Source: Yamagishiella unicocca (Eukaryota; Chlorophyta; Chlorophyceae; Chlamydomonadales; Volvocaceae). Taken from it: DNA of 64,000 bases. The translations under genes and the position numbers were made by a program. Of the stretch, positions 1-10,600 are shown piece by piece (within the stretch, counting starts at the first letter, position 1; each line of letters starts with the position of its first letter). The stretch covers positions 992,001-1,056,000 of the forward strand of contig BDSL01000013.1 of the NCBI GenBank assembly GCA_003116995.1, written 5' to 3'. The notes beneath the pieces are model-generated. The model was not told where the DNA came from, searched no databases, and saw only the letters and a list, made by a program, of their open reading frames with translations.

Positions 1-1686
1 CTCCTCCGCGCCGTGCGGCTGGGGCTGGAAGCCAGGCTGCCGCTTTCGGAGCCAGCCATCGGCACCGTCGGCAGCCTGGGTGGCGGCGGCCCCGTCGGGA
101 GCGTCGGCGGGCCCGCGGGGGGCAAGGTCACGGCCGCCATAGCGGCGGCCGCCGCCGCCGCCGCCTCGGCGGCGGCGGCCTCGGCGGCGGCGAGGGCGCC
201 GCCGACGCTGTCCGCGAACCTTCTGGGCATCTTCGCGGAGTTCTGGGTGGCGGAGGCGCGGGCGCTGCATGGCGCCGTGTGCGGTGCGCTCGGCGGTGCC
301 GAGGAGCTGGCGGCGGCGGTGGGCCAGCCGGGACTGCACGACACCCCCGGCGTGCGGCTGCTCCTCCGCTACCTCGCCGCCGGCTTCGTGCCGCCCGGCT
401 GGCAGCTGCCGCCGGTGTCGTACCACCCCTGCAGCGGCGGCGGCGGAGGCGGCGGCGGCGGCGCGGCGCACGTGGTCGGCAACGGTGCTGGAGGCGGCGG
501 CGGCAGCCAGGCCTGCGGCGGCGCGCTCATCGCCAGCCCGCCTGGCGACCGGCACCCCGTGCAGGTGGCCACCCTGGAGCACTGGCAGCACGACGTGCGG
601 GCGCGAGTACGACAGCTGCAGGAGGTCACGTCGGGTGACGTGGACCTGCGCCCCGCCGCCGTGGACCTGTCCTGCCTGGCGCGTCCCACGGCGCTGCTGG
701 CCTGCCTGCGGCGGGCCTTCGCGTACGAGCAGAACACGCACCCCATCAACGTGGTGTGCCGCCTGGCGCTGCAGCCGCCGCCTGACGCCGCCGTCGCCTC
801 CGTCGGCTCCGGCAGCGTGGGCGCGCTGTCCATCGACGCCGGCGCCCTGGCGCCCGCGCGGCTGTCTACCCGCCCCAGCGAGAAGCCCGGCTCCACGACC
901 TACCCCATCGCCGCGCCTCGCAGCATGGGTGTCACGGGGCTGCAGTGCCGAGACCTGGAGGTTCCGCTGGCTGGCCCCGGGGTCATCGTGGGCCTGGGGC
1001 TGGGTCTGGGGAGGCTGGGCAGTATGGGCGCCGCCACCGCCTCCGCCTCCGCCAGCAGCTTGGAGGCCGCGCTGATGGCCGGCGGGCTGCTCCACGAGGC
1101 GCACGGCACGTACTCGTTCTCCGCGGCCGCTGCGGCGGCGGGCTCCGGCCACGGCCTTGCTTCGGCCTCCAACTCCGTCAGCCTGGGTGACTCCAGGGGC
1201 GGTACCTCGGGTGCGGGGCTGTCCGTGCAGCAGCAGCAACAGCAGCAGCAACAGCAGCAGCAGGCGGCGGCGGCGGCGGCGCTGGCGGCCTTGCGTCCCT
1301 GCCCGCTGCTGTACGCGGTCCCCGGCTACGCCGACCCCGCGTTGCGGAAGGCGCTGGGCACGCGCGTGGCGCTGCGGCCGCAGGGCCGCAACAGCCGCGT
1401 GGGGGCGGCGCTAATGGCGGGCCTGCCCGCCAGCGCGGTGCCGCCGCCGTCGGTGCCGGTGCCCCTGGCGGCCACCCCGCAGCAGGCGCTGCTGTGCGAC
1501 GAGCCGTACAGGGTGGCGTGGGAGTGCAGGCCCAACTCGGTGGCGTCGGATGCGCCACCGGAGCGGCTGCCGCTGCTGGCGGTGCGGCGCGTGGGCGGCG
1601 GGGAGGCGCTGGGGGCGGACCGCGGCACGGTGCTGCGGCTGGGGGCGAGCGGGGGCGCCTGGGGTTTTGGCGGGAGAGCGCCGTGA
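1..1686 (+). CDS. Dynein heavy chain, C-terminal domain (3' part of gene, cut by the window edge)
   Basis: This is the last exon of a dynein heavy chain, the motor ATPase subunit of cytoplasmic or ciliary dynein. It is open from base 1 to the TGA at 1684-1686, so only the region after AAA6 is visible. The pattern matches the dynein C-terminal domain in order: FWVAEARALHGAVCGAL with a following VPPGW (the 'fN.LL..I..SL ... VP..W' block), LEHWQHDVRARVRQLQ (the 'W..DL..R...L' block), then VDLSCLARPTALLACLRRAF (the 'DLS.L.P..FL.AL' block) and a VTGLQCRDLEVPL block like 'GL.L.GA'. Low-complexity inserts interrupt these blocks: poly-Ala near residue 45, poly-Gly near 140 and 160, and Gln12-Ala near 405. 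About 100 residues at the end match nothing I know. Which dynein class it belongs to cannot be told from this end. Confidence 0.7.
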   Translation, partial: LLRAVRLGLEARLPLSEPAIGTVGSLGGGGPVGSVGGPAGGKVTAAIAAAAAAAASAAAASAAARAPPTLSANLLGIFAEFWVAEARALHGAVCGALGGAEELAAAVGQPGLHDTPGVRLLLRYLAAGFVPPGWQLPPVSYHPCSGGGGGGGGGAAHVVGNGAGGGGGSQACGGALIASPPGDRHPVQVATLEHWQHDVRARVRQLQEVTSGDVDLRPAAVDLSCLARPTALLACLRRAFAYEQNTHPINVVCRLALQPPPDAAVASVGSGSVGALSIDAGALAPARLSTRPSEKPGSTTYPIAAPRSMGVTGLQCRDLEVPLAGPGVIVGLGLGLGRLGSMGAATASASASSLEAALMAGGLLHEAHGTYSFSAAAAAAGSGHGLASASNSVSLGDSRGGTSGAGLSVQQQQQQQQQQQQAAAAAALAALRPCPLLYAVPGYADPALRKALGTRVALRPQGRNSRVGAALMAGLPASAVPPPSVPVPLAATPQQALLCDEPYRVAWECRPNSVASDAPPERLPLLAVRRVGGGEALGADRGTVLRLGASGGAWGFGGRAP

Positions 1687-2117
1687 AGGCGCCCCTAGAC
1701 GGGGCAGCTTGGGGTGACTGGGATGGGGGAGGATTGGGGTGACGCAAAGGGGGGAGTTGTGGCGTGTGTTTCGGTTTCGTTGCCCGTGGGCCTTACCGTT
1801 CACGGTACGGATGCAATAAGAGCGTGCGCTTTCGTGCGGTGTCCCGTTTTCGGACTTTGGGTTACAGTCAGTCAGCGTTGGATGCGGTGGGCGCGTGGAG
1901 TCAGGGTTGGACTGCTGCATTGGTAACCACCATGTATGACTCGAGGGGCGCAGTTGGCAATGTTCGCATGTGGTTGCGGGACGGTAATCTGGGCAGACCC
2001 GTGGGTCGTTCCTCATTGGACATGAGGCTGGCGACTAGCCACCGAGCGGCGGACCCCAACCAGACAGACCATACATAAAAGCCTTTCATAATCCTCCGTT
2101 GTCCACCGAATTGCATC

Positions 2118-2122
2118 TGTAA
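2118..2122 (+). terminator. TGTAA polyadenylation signal of the dynein gene
   Basis: TGTAA is the usual polyadenylation signal of chlamydomonadalean algae. This one lies 432 bases after the dynein stop codon, a normal 3' UTR length, and about 100 bases before the next possible start. Confidence 0.5.
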
Positions 2123-2226
2123 GGACAGATCTGTGCTTACCTCGCAGCTGATCCTGCCATTTCGGAACACCTAGGAACAGCGCAGCGCGCTTTCTGAACC
2201 TGTCTGAACGGAAGAAACCAAGGAGG

Positions 2227-2716
2227 ATGCAGACCGCCGGAGGCCAGCAGGCAGGCGAGCTTGGCCTTAAGAGCGCTATCGAACGCAACCCAGCTGTCCC
2301 GGACGACCGAACCACGTCGCAGCCACACGGCGAGAAGCTCAAGCTGGGGCCGGACGTGCCTGAAGTCAGCCCCAACGTGGCAAGTTATACATCTAGACCA
2401 TCCTTTTTTGTACATTGCTCATTTACCGCATGCTGCCGCGTTCGTCTTGCGCGGCGATGCCCGGTGCTGATGATGCTTGCGCTGCCGGTTCCTCCTCTCG
2501 CGCCGCTGGGTCGGTGGGTCGGTGGGTCGGTCTTACTGCCGATCGCAGGAGCTGATGGACGTGACGACTGAGGGCATCCGCGAGCACAGTCTGGCGGAGG
2601 CGGTGCAACGCGATCACCCCCTGCTCGACGACCAGCAGGCCACCCCCTACCACCCGACAGACAAGGCCGGCGGAGCCCCGGGGAGCAGCCTGCAGGGCGG
2701 TGGGCACGGGCAGTGA
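2227..2716 (+). CDS. Possible small two-exon protein, function unknown (105 aa)
   Basis: Proposed exons are 2227-2376 and 2549-2716. The ATG follows AGGAGG. The donor is AAC|GTGGCAAG and the acceptor GATCGCAG|GAG, and both joins are in phase 0. The product is hydrophilic and charged, with no membrane segment: it begins MQTAGGQQAGELGLKSAIER and its second exon begins ELMDVTTEGIREHSLAEAV. I recognise no family. The composition looks protein-like and is less repetitive than most chance frames here. The gap to the previous polyadenylation signal is very short, so this could instead lie in a longer 3' UTR of the dynein gene. Confidence 0.4.
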
Positions 2717-4080
2717 TTGCTCCAGGCCCGCGGCTGAGCCTCGTCAGTGGAGGGTTTGGCGAGAAGACCCGTGAGGGGAGGGGGGTAAGGGGCTTCTATC
2801 AGCTGTTGTGACAGCTAGACGTCTGCTGGATGGTTTGGGGAGCGGCTGATGGTTTGCGGAGCGGTTAGTTGTTGCGGTTTGGTTGCGGCACCGCTGGGGC
2901 CGTACGGCCTCCAGTCCATGAACGCTGGGGAACCCACCTGGTGACGGTTGGCTGGAGTGAAGCCGCGTCGAGCCAGGAGATTAGCGCTGGCAGTTTGGGC
3001 GCAGTGCAAGGCAGCGGACGGGGGTGTGTGTGTTCAGCACGCCTGGACAGAAGAGCAACACTGTCAAGCAAATGTGTAACTCCTCTCCTCGACTCAGCCG
3101 CACCGCCGACTGTCCCACGGCAGAAGCGTCACATCGTCCGGCCGGAAGAAGGCGCGTCGTAGCGCACAGACGTGCGGTGTGCTGGGGGTGGCATAAAAAC
3201 AGGTGTGCGGGGGACGCCGGTGACCGCCACCCCCCCGTCGCGTTGACCGGGGGGGGGGCGTTAGTCCCTTCGTCGTGTGACGATGCAGCAGTAGGTTGGT
3301 GTGCAGCGTCCGGTGGTGCTCAGCGGGTCGTGAGAGCCGGGCTGCCTCGTCGGTGCACCTCGATCAGAACGCCACGAAGGGACGGTGCAGCGGAGCTGCG
3401 AGAGACGCAGAAGGGACACGACGTCACAACACCATGACGACACCTGACAGCTTACAGCGCCTCGCCAACACAAATAATGCTACTCACAGCTTACAGCGCC
3501 TCGCCAACACAAATGATGCTACTCGCGGCACAGCATGCGGTCGTCACACCGACCGACCGACCCATAACACGCGAGGAACCCGAGCTAACGGCACATCAGT
3601 CCCCACATCAGCCCCCCACTGACCTACCCTACACGGCACATGCTCATCCGTCACCAGCGCACCACACGGCGACTCCACCTTGCATACAGCGCCTACCTCC
3701 ATCCATGAAGATTAACCAACACCCAACAGCAGCTGGCGCGGGCGGTTCCACTACTCCACATAGGGCTGCGAGCTTCAGAGCCCGAGTAGCCCGACAGGCA
3801 GGCAGCTGGAAGCCGGCCCGGCAAACCCTCCCGCTGCCTGACGGCTCCCTGAATCGTGCCTGCCTGTCATGCGGCAACACCCGTACCAATACACACCTAC
3901 ACGGCCCCCAGCCCCCCGGCTGGCCCCCGGGTGTCGTGGCCCGAGAGGCCTCTCCTGCGGGGGCAGCTACCAGCAGCTCCGCCATTTCGTACAAAAGCAA
4001 AAACACAGTCAGCACGGGCGGCCGAAATCGTCAGGCGACGCCGCCGCCAGGTGCCGGCGACGGCCCCCGCGTTTGTTAGG
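2717..4080. other. Intergenic, no supported gene; contains a 39-bp direct duplication
   Basis: No frame here shows a family motif or a consistent exon chain. A 39-base unit beginning CTTACAGCGCCTCGCC is present twice in tandem at 3451-3489 and 3490-3528 with a few differences. A short R3-type repeat (GCGAGAAGACCCGTGAG) lies at 2759. The sequence separates the 3' ends of two convergent genes. Confidence 0.6.
3075..3079 (+). terminator. TGTAA, possible polyadenylation signal of the small gene
   Basis: TGTAA occurs 359 bases after the stop codon at 2714-2716. It is the first such pentamer on this strand that I found downstream of that stop. Confidence 0.35.
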
Positions 4081-4092
4081 TTACATATTACA
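4081..4092 (-). terminator. Paired polyadenylation signals of the HECT ligase gene
   Basis: TTACA occurs at 4081-4085 and 4088-4092, which is TGTAA twice on the minus strand. It lies about 600 bases below the HECT stop codon at 4695-4697, giving a plausible 3' UTR from 4093 to 4694. Confidence 0.55.
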
Positions 4093-4694
4093 CAGCGCTA
4101 TGTGCCAAAAAGTAAAGAAAGCCGTACACGGGCGTACTGCTGTCGCCGAACAAAGATGCAGGCGGAAATGTGGCGCGAGACCGAGCCCCCGGCTCTCCCT
4201 GCCTCCCTCTGGAGGGCGGTGAGCGAGGATGGCGAGGGCGAGGATCCAAATTCCATAAAGCCGGAAAGGCACCCTCCCTGCGCAGCCCGCTGCTCTCGCG
4301 TTCCGAAAAAGCACCGTCAACCAGCCTCACCCCACCAGAGGCAGCGGCAGCGTCCGCTGGCGTCGCCGCAAGCTAAGCAGCTCATGTCAAAGCACCTCTG
4401 CCCCCAACCCCGTTCCAGCCGCACGCACTGTACGCGTGCACTGCATGCTACCGCTATGTCACCTACTCCCCCAGAAAGCCAGCGCTGCTGCCCGGTACAT
4501 GCTGCTTCCGTTTCGGTGCTCAGCCGCCAGTTGCCGCGGGGGCGCTAAGCACCCAACCCTGACCCAAATCAACAACGTCCCTGCTCTGCTACATCTGACT
4601 GCCGTCTGCTTGGCTTCTGTGCTTCGTCCTCTTCCTCGTCGCTTTACACCTCGTCGGCGCCTCGGCAAAAGCTCCTCCTCCCTCCTCCCTGGCC

Positions 4695-7600
4695 TCACTC
4701 GTTCCAAAAGGCCCCCAGGTTGGCAAGTGACTCGGCCACCGCCGCCCGCATCGTCCCTTGGTCCGGAAGGAGCGGCAGCCGCAGCTGGAAGAAACATGTG
4801 TGAGCTGCCAGAAGGACCGGACCAGTGCTGCTGCTGCGGCGGGCACCGCCGCCACCGCCGCTACCACCGCTACCGCCGCTACCGCCGCCGCCTCCACCGC
4901 TGCTACTGCTACTCGACCCCTCCGACACGACGTTGCCGCTACTGCTGCTGCTACTGCCGCTACCACTGCCGCTGCTGCTTGTGCTTGTGTTGCTGCTGGC
5001 GCCGGTCGCACTGCCCGCAGCCGCCTCAGCCTCCTGCTCGCCGCCCGAGGCCGCGGTGTCCGCAGCGCCCGCGTCCCCGCCACTTCCCTCCCCACCTCCT
5101 CCCTCCCCGACTCCTCCCCCGCTGCTGCCACCCTCCCCGGCGCTCCTTCCTTCAACGCCTCCAACAGCTACACCCCCCTCGGCACCACCGCCGGCCCAGC
5201 CGCCTGCCTCCTGCCCATCCACCTCCGCTGCTGCGCTGCCGCAGCAGTCGTCCCCGGGTCGTGCCGGCACCAGCTGCAGCTGCTGGCTGAGGTGCTTGAA
5301 ACCGCCCGCGGGCAGGTGCGATATGCCCGTCCAGAACTGCAGCAGGCGGCGCTGGTCATCCGCCGACAGGTCGCTCACCACGGACCAGAAGGACTCCAGG
5401 GCGGCCTGCGGGCGGTGGTTGTCGTTGTTTGTACATTTTCGTGGTGGTCTGTGGTTGTTTGTGGCTGTTTGTGGTTGTTTGTGGTTGTTTGTGGTTGTTT
5501 TTGGTTGTTTGTGGAAGGGAGCACAAGTGTATACAACAGGACGGCGGTACTGCGTTGACGAAGCAGCCGCGTGAATTGTGTCAGCAGCCGCATTTATCAC
5601 CAAGCAGACTGCGGGCATTTGTTGCTACCATGTTGCACTTGTTCGTGTACTGCGGGTGGTGGTGGCGGCAGTGGCGGTGGTGGTGGTGGTGGCGGTGGGT
5701 GTAACCGCCTTTCAGCCCCTCTTCCTAGGCACCTCGCCCCCCGCCTGCCGCCTTCCGCACCTGCTCTTTGTCGCTCTTGAACGCCGGGGCACTGGTGTGG
5801 TTGCGCCACGCCGCTACATCCATGCCGCCGGTCTCGCCGCCCAACCTGACGTTGAAGGCCGCAGCGCTGATGGGCCGCAGCTGCTCCGCCACCGACTCCA
5901 CCCCGTCGTCGTCCACACACACAAGCGAGTCGGCCAGGCCCTGGGCCAGAGCTTCCACCTGCAGGCCACAACACAACACGGTGGGTGTGAGAGGAGAGGA
6001 GACCCGTGGGTCGGCACCGAATAGAAACCCCGATTAGGAAACGTTTGGGCTGCGGTGAGGTGCTGTGGGGCGGCGGCAGGAGAGGGAGCGGGGGCTGCCC
6101 CTGCGCTGTGCGTGTGCGTGTGTGTATGTGTCAAACACCCGCACGCGGTGGGCGGGTTCGGAGGACAGCGAGGGAGGGATGAGGGCGGTAGCGGAGGTGG
6201 AAAGAGGTGAGCGCACGAGCACGACCCGAAACACGCCTCCCCCACTGGCCTATCCACCTTCCACGAGGTGCAATCCCATAACACAGTCAAGCGGCACAGC
6301 AGCAGCAGCAGCAGCAACCGCCCGCATCCACCACTCGCCACAGCAGCAGCAGCCCGCCTCCACCACACGCTACGGGTCCTCACCGCATCCAGCTCGCACT
6401 CGTCCCAGCAGCAGCAGCTGCCCGCCTCGCCGCCGCCGCTTCCGCCGCTGCCCTCCCCGCCCATCAGCGCTGCCCCGTGCTCCGAGCTGCAGCCCCAGGT
6501 GCAGTAGAACCGGGCCAGGCGGTCCAGGTAGTCGCGGCAGTTGGCGGCCGTCACCGCGACGTCCTCGCCCTTGCCGCCCGGCAGCAGCGGCACCTCATGC
6601 GCAAGGCCCAGCTGGCCGCACGACGCCACGAAGGTGAGGCCCAGCACTGCGAGAGGAGCGGGCGGCCGCGGCGACATCAGGGGTTGGGTTGGGTTGGGTT
6701 GGGTTGGGTTGGGTTGGGTTGGGTTGGGTTGGGTTGGGTTGGGTTGGGTTGGGTTGGGTTGGGTTGGGTTGGGTTGGGTTGGGCTGTGTTGGGTTGGGTT
6801 GGGTTGGGTTGGGTTGGGTTGGGTTGGGTTGGGTTGGGTTGGGTTGGGCTGTGTTGGGTTGGGATGGGTTGGGTTGGGTTGGGTTAGGACTGCAGGAGCA
6901 ACTCTACCGCAATCTGCGGTCGAGGAGCGACACACACAAGCTGGGGGCAGCGCACCACCGACAGAGCACCGCAACCGCAACCGCAACCACAACCGCAAGC
7001 CCAGCACCAACACAACGCGAAAACGACCACGCATCGCACCGCCACAACACCTGCCGAACGGCGGCCGGCCCTCCCTCCCCCCTCCCCACCTTCCACATCC
7101 TCCGCGGCCGCTATCTGCACACACGTGGCCGCCACCCTGGGCTCCAGCTGCGCCAGGTCCGCCATGCCCAGCCGCGCACTGCCCGCCCGCCCGGGGTGCT
7201 GCAGCATCTTGTACAGCGCGGAGGACAGGTGGAAGCCCAGCGGCACACGGGCGCGCATAGCCAGACCTAGGGCGGTGGCGGGGGTGGGGGTTGCAAGTAG
7301 ATTCAGGCTCCCCCGTGAGGGTGGGGGTGGGCGCGGCAGTGGCGGCCGCAGCAAAGGGGGGCGGGAGGTTGAGGGGGGGCGGTGGGAAGGAGGAGTAGGG
7401 ACAAGGCCGTGGGACGACGGATACGACAAGGCCATGGGACGGCAGAGACGACAGTGATAAAAGCATGATTGGCTCTTGGCCGGTAGCCCCTCGCAGGAAG
7501 GAAGGATTACCCCCGCCCCCGGGTTGGGATCCCCTGGTGCCCACGACCGCCTAGGGGGGGGTTGATAAGAGACCCCGCCTAGGGGGGTTTGATAAGAGAA

Positions 7601-10600
7601 TCCGCCTAGGGGGGGGGGTGTCGTCATCGTGCCGGCGGTCTCACCCATGACCCTCCCCGCGAACGTGAGCAGCTCCAGGTGGTTGTCCTGCTGGCAGCCC
7701 GCGGGGCTCAGGTGCAGGGCCCGCACGTCGCCGTCGCACATGCGGAAGAGGCCCGCGTTGGGGTCGAACACGGCGGAGGCGATCTCGGTGAGCCACTCGC
7801 GGAGGACGCCTGGCGGGCGTTGGTAGTGGTGGGGGTGGCAGCGCGCGGTGGTAGCGGGCGTTGGTAGTGGTGGGGATGGTAGCGGGCGGGTGGTGGGGGT
7901 GGTGGGAGGATCTCGGCAGGGTGGTAGGGGTATGGCAATTGTTACGAGGCGGCATACGATATGTGAATTGGGTTGCCAGCTTAGGTAGTGTCATGCGCGG
8001 GCGTGAGGAGCACAGCAGATGGCGGTAGCTGGGTGGTTGGGGTGGTTGGCGGTGAGGTTGGCAGTTGGATACAGTTGTCGGCCTGCAGGGACGTGTCGAT
8101 ACCGCCCTCCCGCCCATCTACTCGTGCAGGCCTGCAGGCCAGCGCCGCGCCGGCGCCCCCACGCGGTCTCGTCCCTGCCGTACCGTCTCCGTACGCCTGC
8201 TCGTCCTCGAAGCTGATGCACATGCCCTCCGAACCCAGGCTGTAGCCGTCGTACTGCATCAGCTCCGCCACGCTGGTGCTCAACAGGTCGGACCTGCTCG
8301 CGAGCCGCGTGTGTGCGTGCGTATGGACCGCATGGAGGGGGGCGGAGAGCGGGGGGAGCCGGGGGGAATGCGTGTTGGGTCGGATGGGCGAGGTGTCGAC
8401 TAGGCTGCTGCCCTGCCAAGTCCGCACTACCGGTACCCATATTTCTCGCAACCACAGCGCGCGGTCCTGAAAGCGCTCCTCCATGCCACCGCAATCCATG
8501 CCGCTGCAATCAACAAAGCTCACAACGCCGCTAACCCGGCCCCTCCCGGCACCCCCCTCCCCAACCCCGTTAAAAAAAACCCAAATCTACACCGCAACCC
8601 CCCCCCCCGGTGGCCCCGCCCAAACCCCACCCCCCGCATCCTCCCACCAACCCCAACAACTCACGGCCCAATCTACCCACCTGCACACTTGGAGCACCGG
8701 CGCGTCGTAGTCGTCATCCTCGTACACGTACGACAGCGGCGTCAGCAGGTTGTCCAGGACCTGCTTCTGGTACGCCGCCGCCGGCGCGCAGCCCGCCAGC
8801 CGGGGGTGGCGCCACACGCTGCGCTCGCACAGCTCCCGAGAGCGAGTTCCTCCCGCCAGCAGCTGCTCCACCAGGCAGGGGCACTGGAAGGCGCGGAGCA
8901 GGGAGTCAAGAACCAGGCCGCGGGTGGAGATGGAGGCGGCGGCGGCGGCGGCGGCGGCGGCAGAGGCGGCGCCGGCGGCTGCAGAGGGAACGGCGACGGC
9001 ACCGCCCTTGGGCGCAGCGCCCGCCGCGGCGGCGGCGGCGTACGGCCCGGCGGGGGCCACCGGCGGCGGGGTGGCGGGCGGCGTGGCGGAGTCCGAGTCC
9101 GCGCCCGTGACGACTTCGGTGTCACGCCGTGCGTCGTACATCTGACTCGCCGCGGAGAGAGCCACCACCGCCGCCGCGGCGTCCGCGATGGACGCCGTTG
9201 CGGCGGCGTGTACGGCACTGCACGACGGCGCCGACGTCTCGTCCTCTCCAGCGCAGCAGCAGCCCGCTGCCGCCGCTGCGACCAGCCCCTCTCCTTCCCC
9301 ACGGCCGCTCGTGCTGGCTGCGCTGTGCTCCGAGCCAGCCTCCACGACTACTGGCCGCGACAGCGCCTGAGCTGAGGATGACGCTTCACCATCAACGAGC
9401 CGCGACATGCTAGGGACGCCGCCGCTGCTGCCGCCGCTGCTGCCGCCGCTGCTGCCGCCGTTGCTGCCGCCGCTGCTGCCGCCGCTGCTGCCGCTGCCGT
9501 CGCCGCTGCCGTCGCCGCCGCTGCCGCCGCTACCGCTGACGCCGCCACCTTCCTGGGGTGTCTGAGGCGGCTCCGGGGAGGCGAGCATGCTGGTGCTCGC
9601 TGCGGCGCTGCTACTGCCTGTGGTGCTGTTGCTCCGCGAGGGGGAGCTGTCGCCGCTGCTGAAGCTGCCGCCGCTGCCAGCGCCATCGGCGCCTGAATAC
9701 GGGCTGGCGTCAGCCGCCGACAAGAACGCTGAGGAAGCAGCCCCCGAGGGAGGGGTAGACGCGCCCGAGCCGCCGGGGCTCACACGCAACGGCGTCGCGA
9801 CCAGCGTCGGAGACGCCGCCGCCGCGGCGGCGGCGATCGCCGCCGCCGCCGCCGCCGCGACGGCGACCGGCAGCGCCGTCACCGCCGCCGTCGCAACGCT
9901 GGCGGCACCGACGGCCGTGGCGGCGGCAGCGGCGGCGCCGGCCGCCGTGGCGGCGGCAGCGGTTGCGGAGGCCAGGGGGTCCCTGGGCTGCAGCTCGGCC
10001 TCCACCTCCGTGTCCGTGTCCGAGCCCCCCGCCAAGGAGTACACGTCGCACGCCGCCTCCAGCACGGCCGTGACATCTTGGAGCCAGTCGAGGCACGGCG
10101 GCAGGCGGCTGAAGGCCGGGGCGCGCGGGCAGCCGCGCGCGCCGTAGATGCTGCTGTTGTCGCTGTCGCTGTCGGTGTCGCCACTGCCGGCTGCGCCGCC
10201 TGTGTCATGACCGCGCGTGAGGTGAGGGCACAGGGCAGTGATGCGCGGGTGGGTGAATTATCTGGGTGATAGTGGAGTCCGCAGCCACACCGGGGGTGAT
10301 GTCCCGCGGCCAAACCCTCTTGCACACCTGCCCACAGCCGCCACCTCCCCCCTCCTCCTGTCACCTCGCGTACAGCAATCCGGACCGGACTCCTCACCGC
10401 CCCATCCATGTCTGCCACTTCTGCTATTTGCAGCTCACGACTAGCGGCCCCCCCCCGGCCTGCCCACCTCCGCTCCTGCCGCTGCGGTCAGCAGCCGCTG
10501 ACGCCGCCGGCGTGCCGCCGCCGCCGCCGCCGTCACCGCCGCCGCCGCTGCCACCGCCGCCGCCACCATTCCCGCACCCCACGTGCGCCTCCGCGTGCAG

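Noticed and set aside
4825..5574. Long Leu/Pro-rich and Ala-rich plus-strand frames
   Set aside because: They are the reverse of the HECT last exon, whose Gly/Ser runs read as Pro/Ala/Leu on the other strand. The minus strand carries the HECT motifs.
6681..6887. A chromosome end or telomere
   Set aside because: The array lies within an intron between two HECT exons that join in phase, with unique sequence on both sides.
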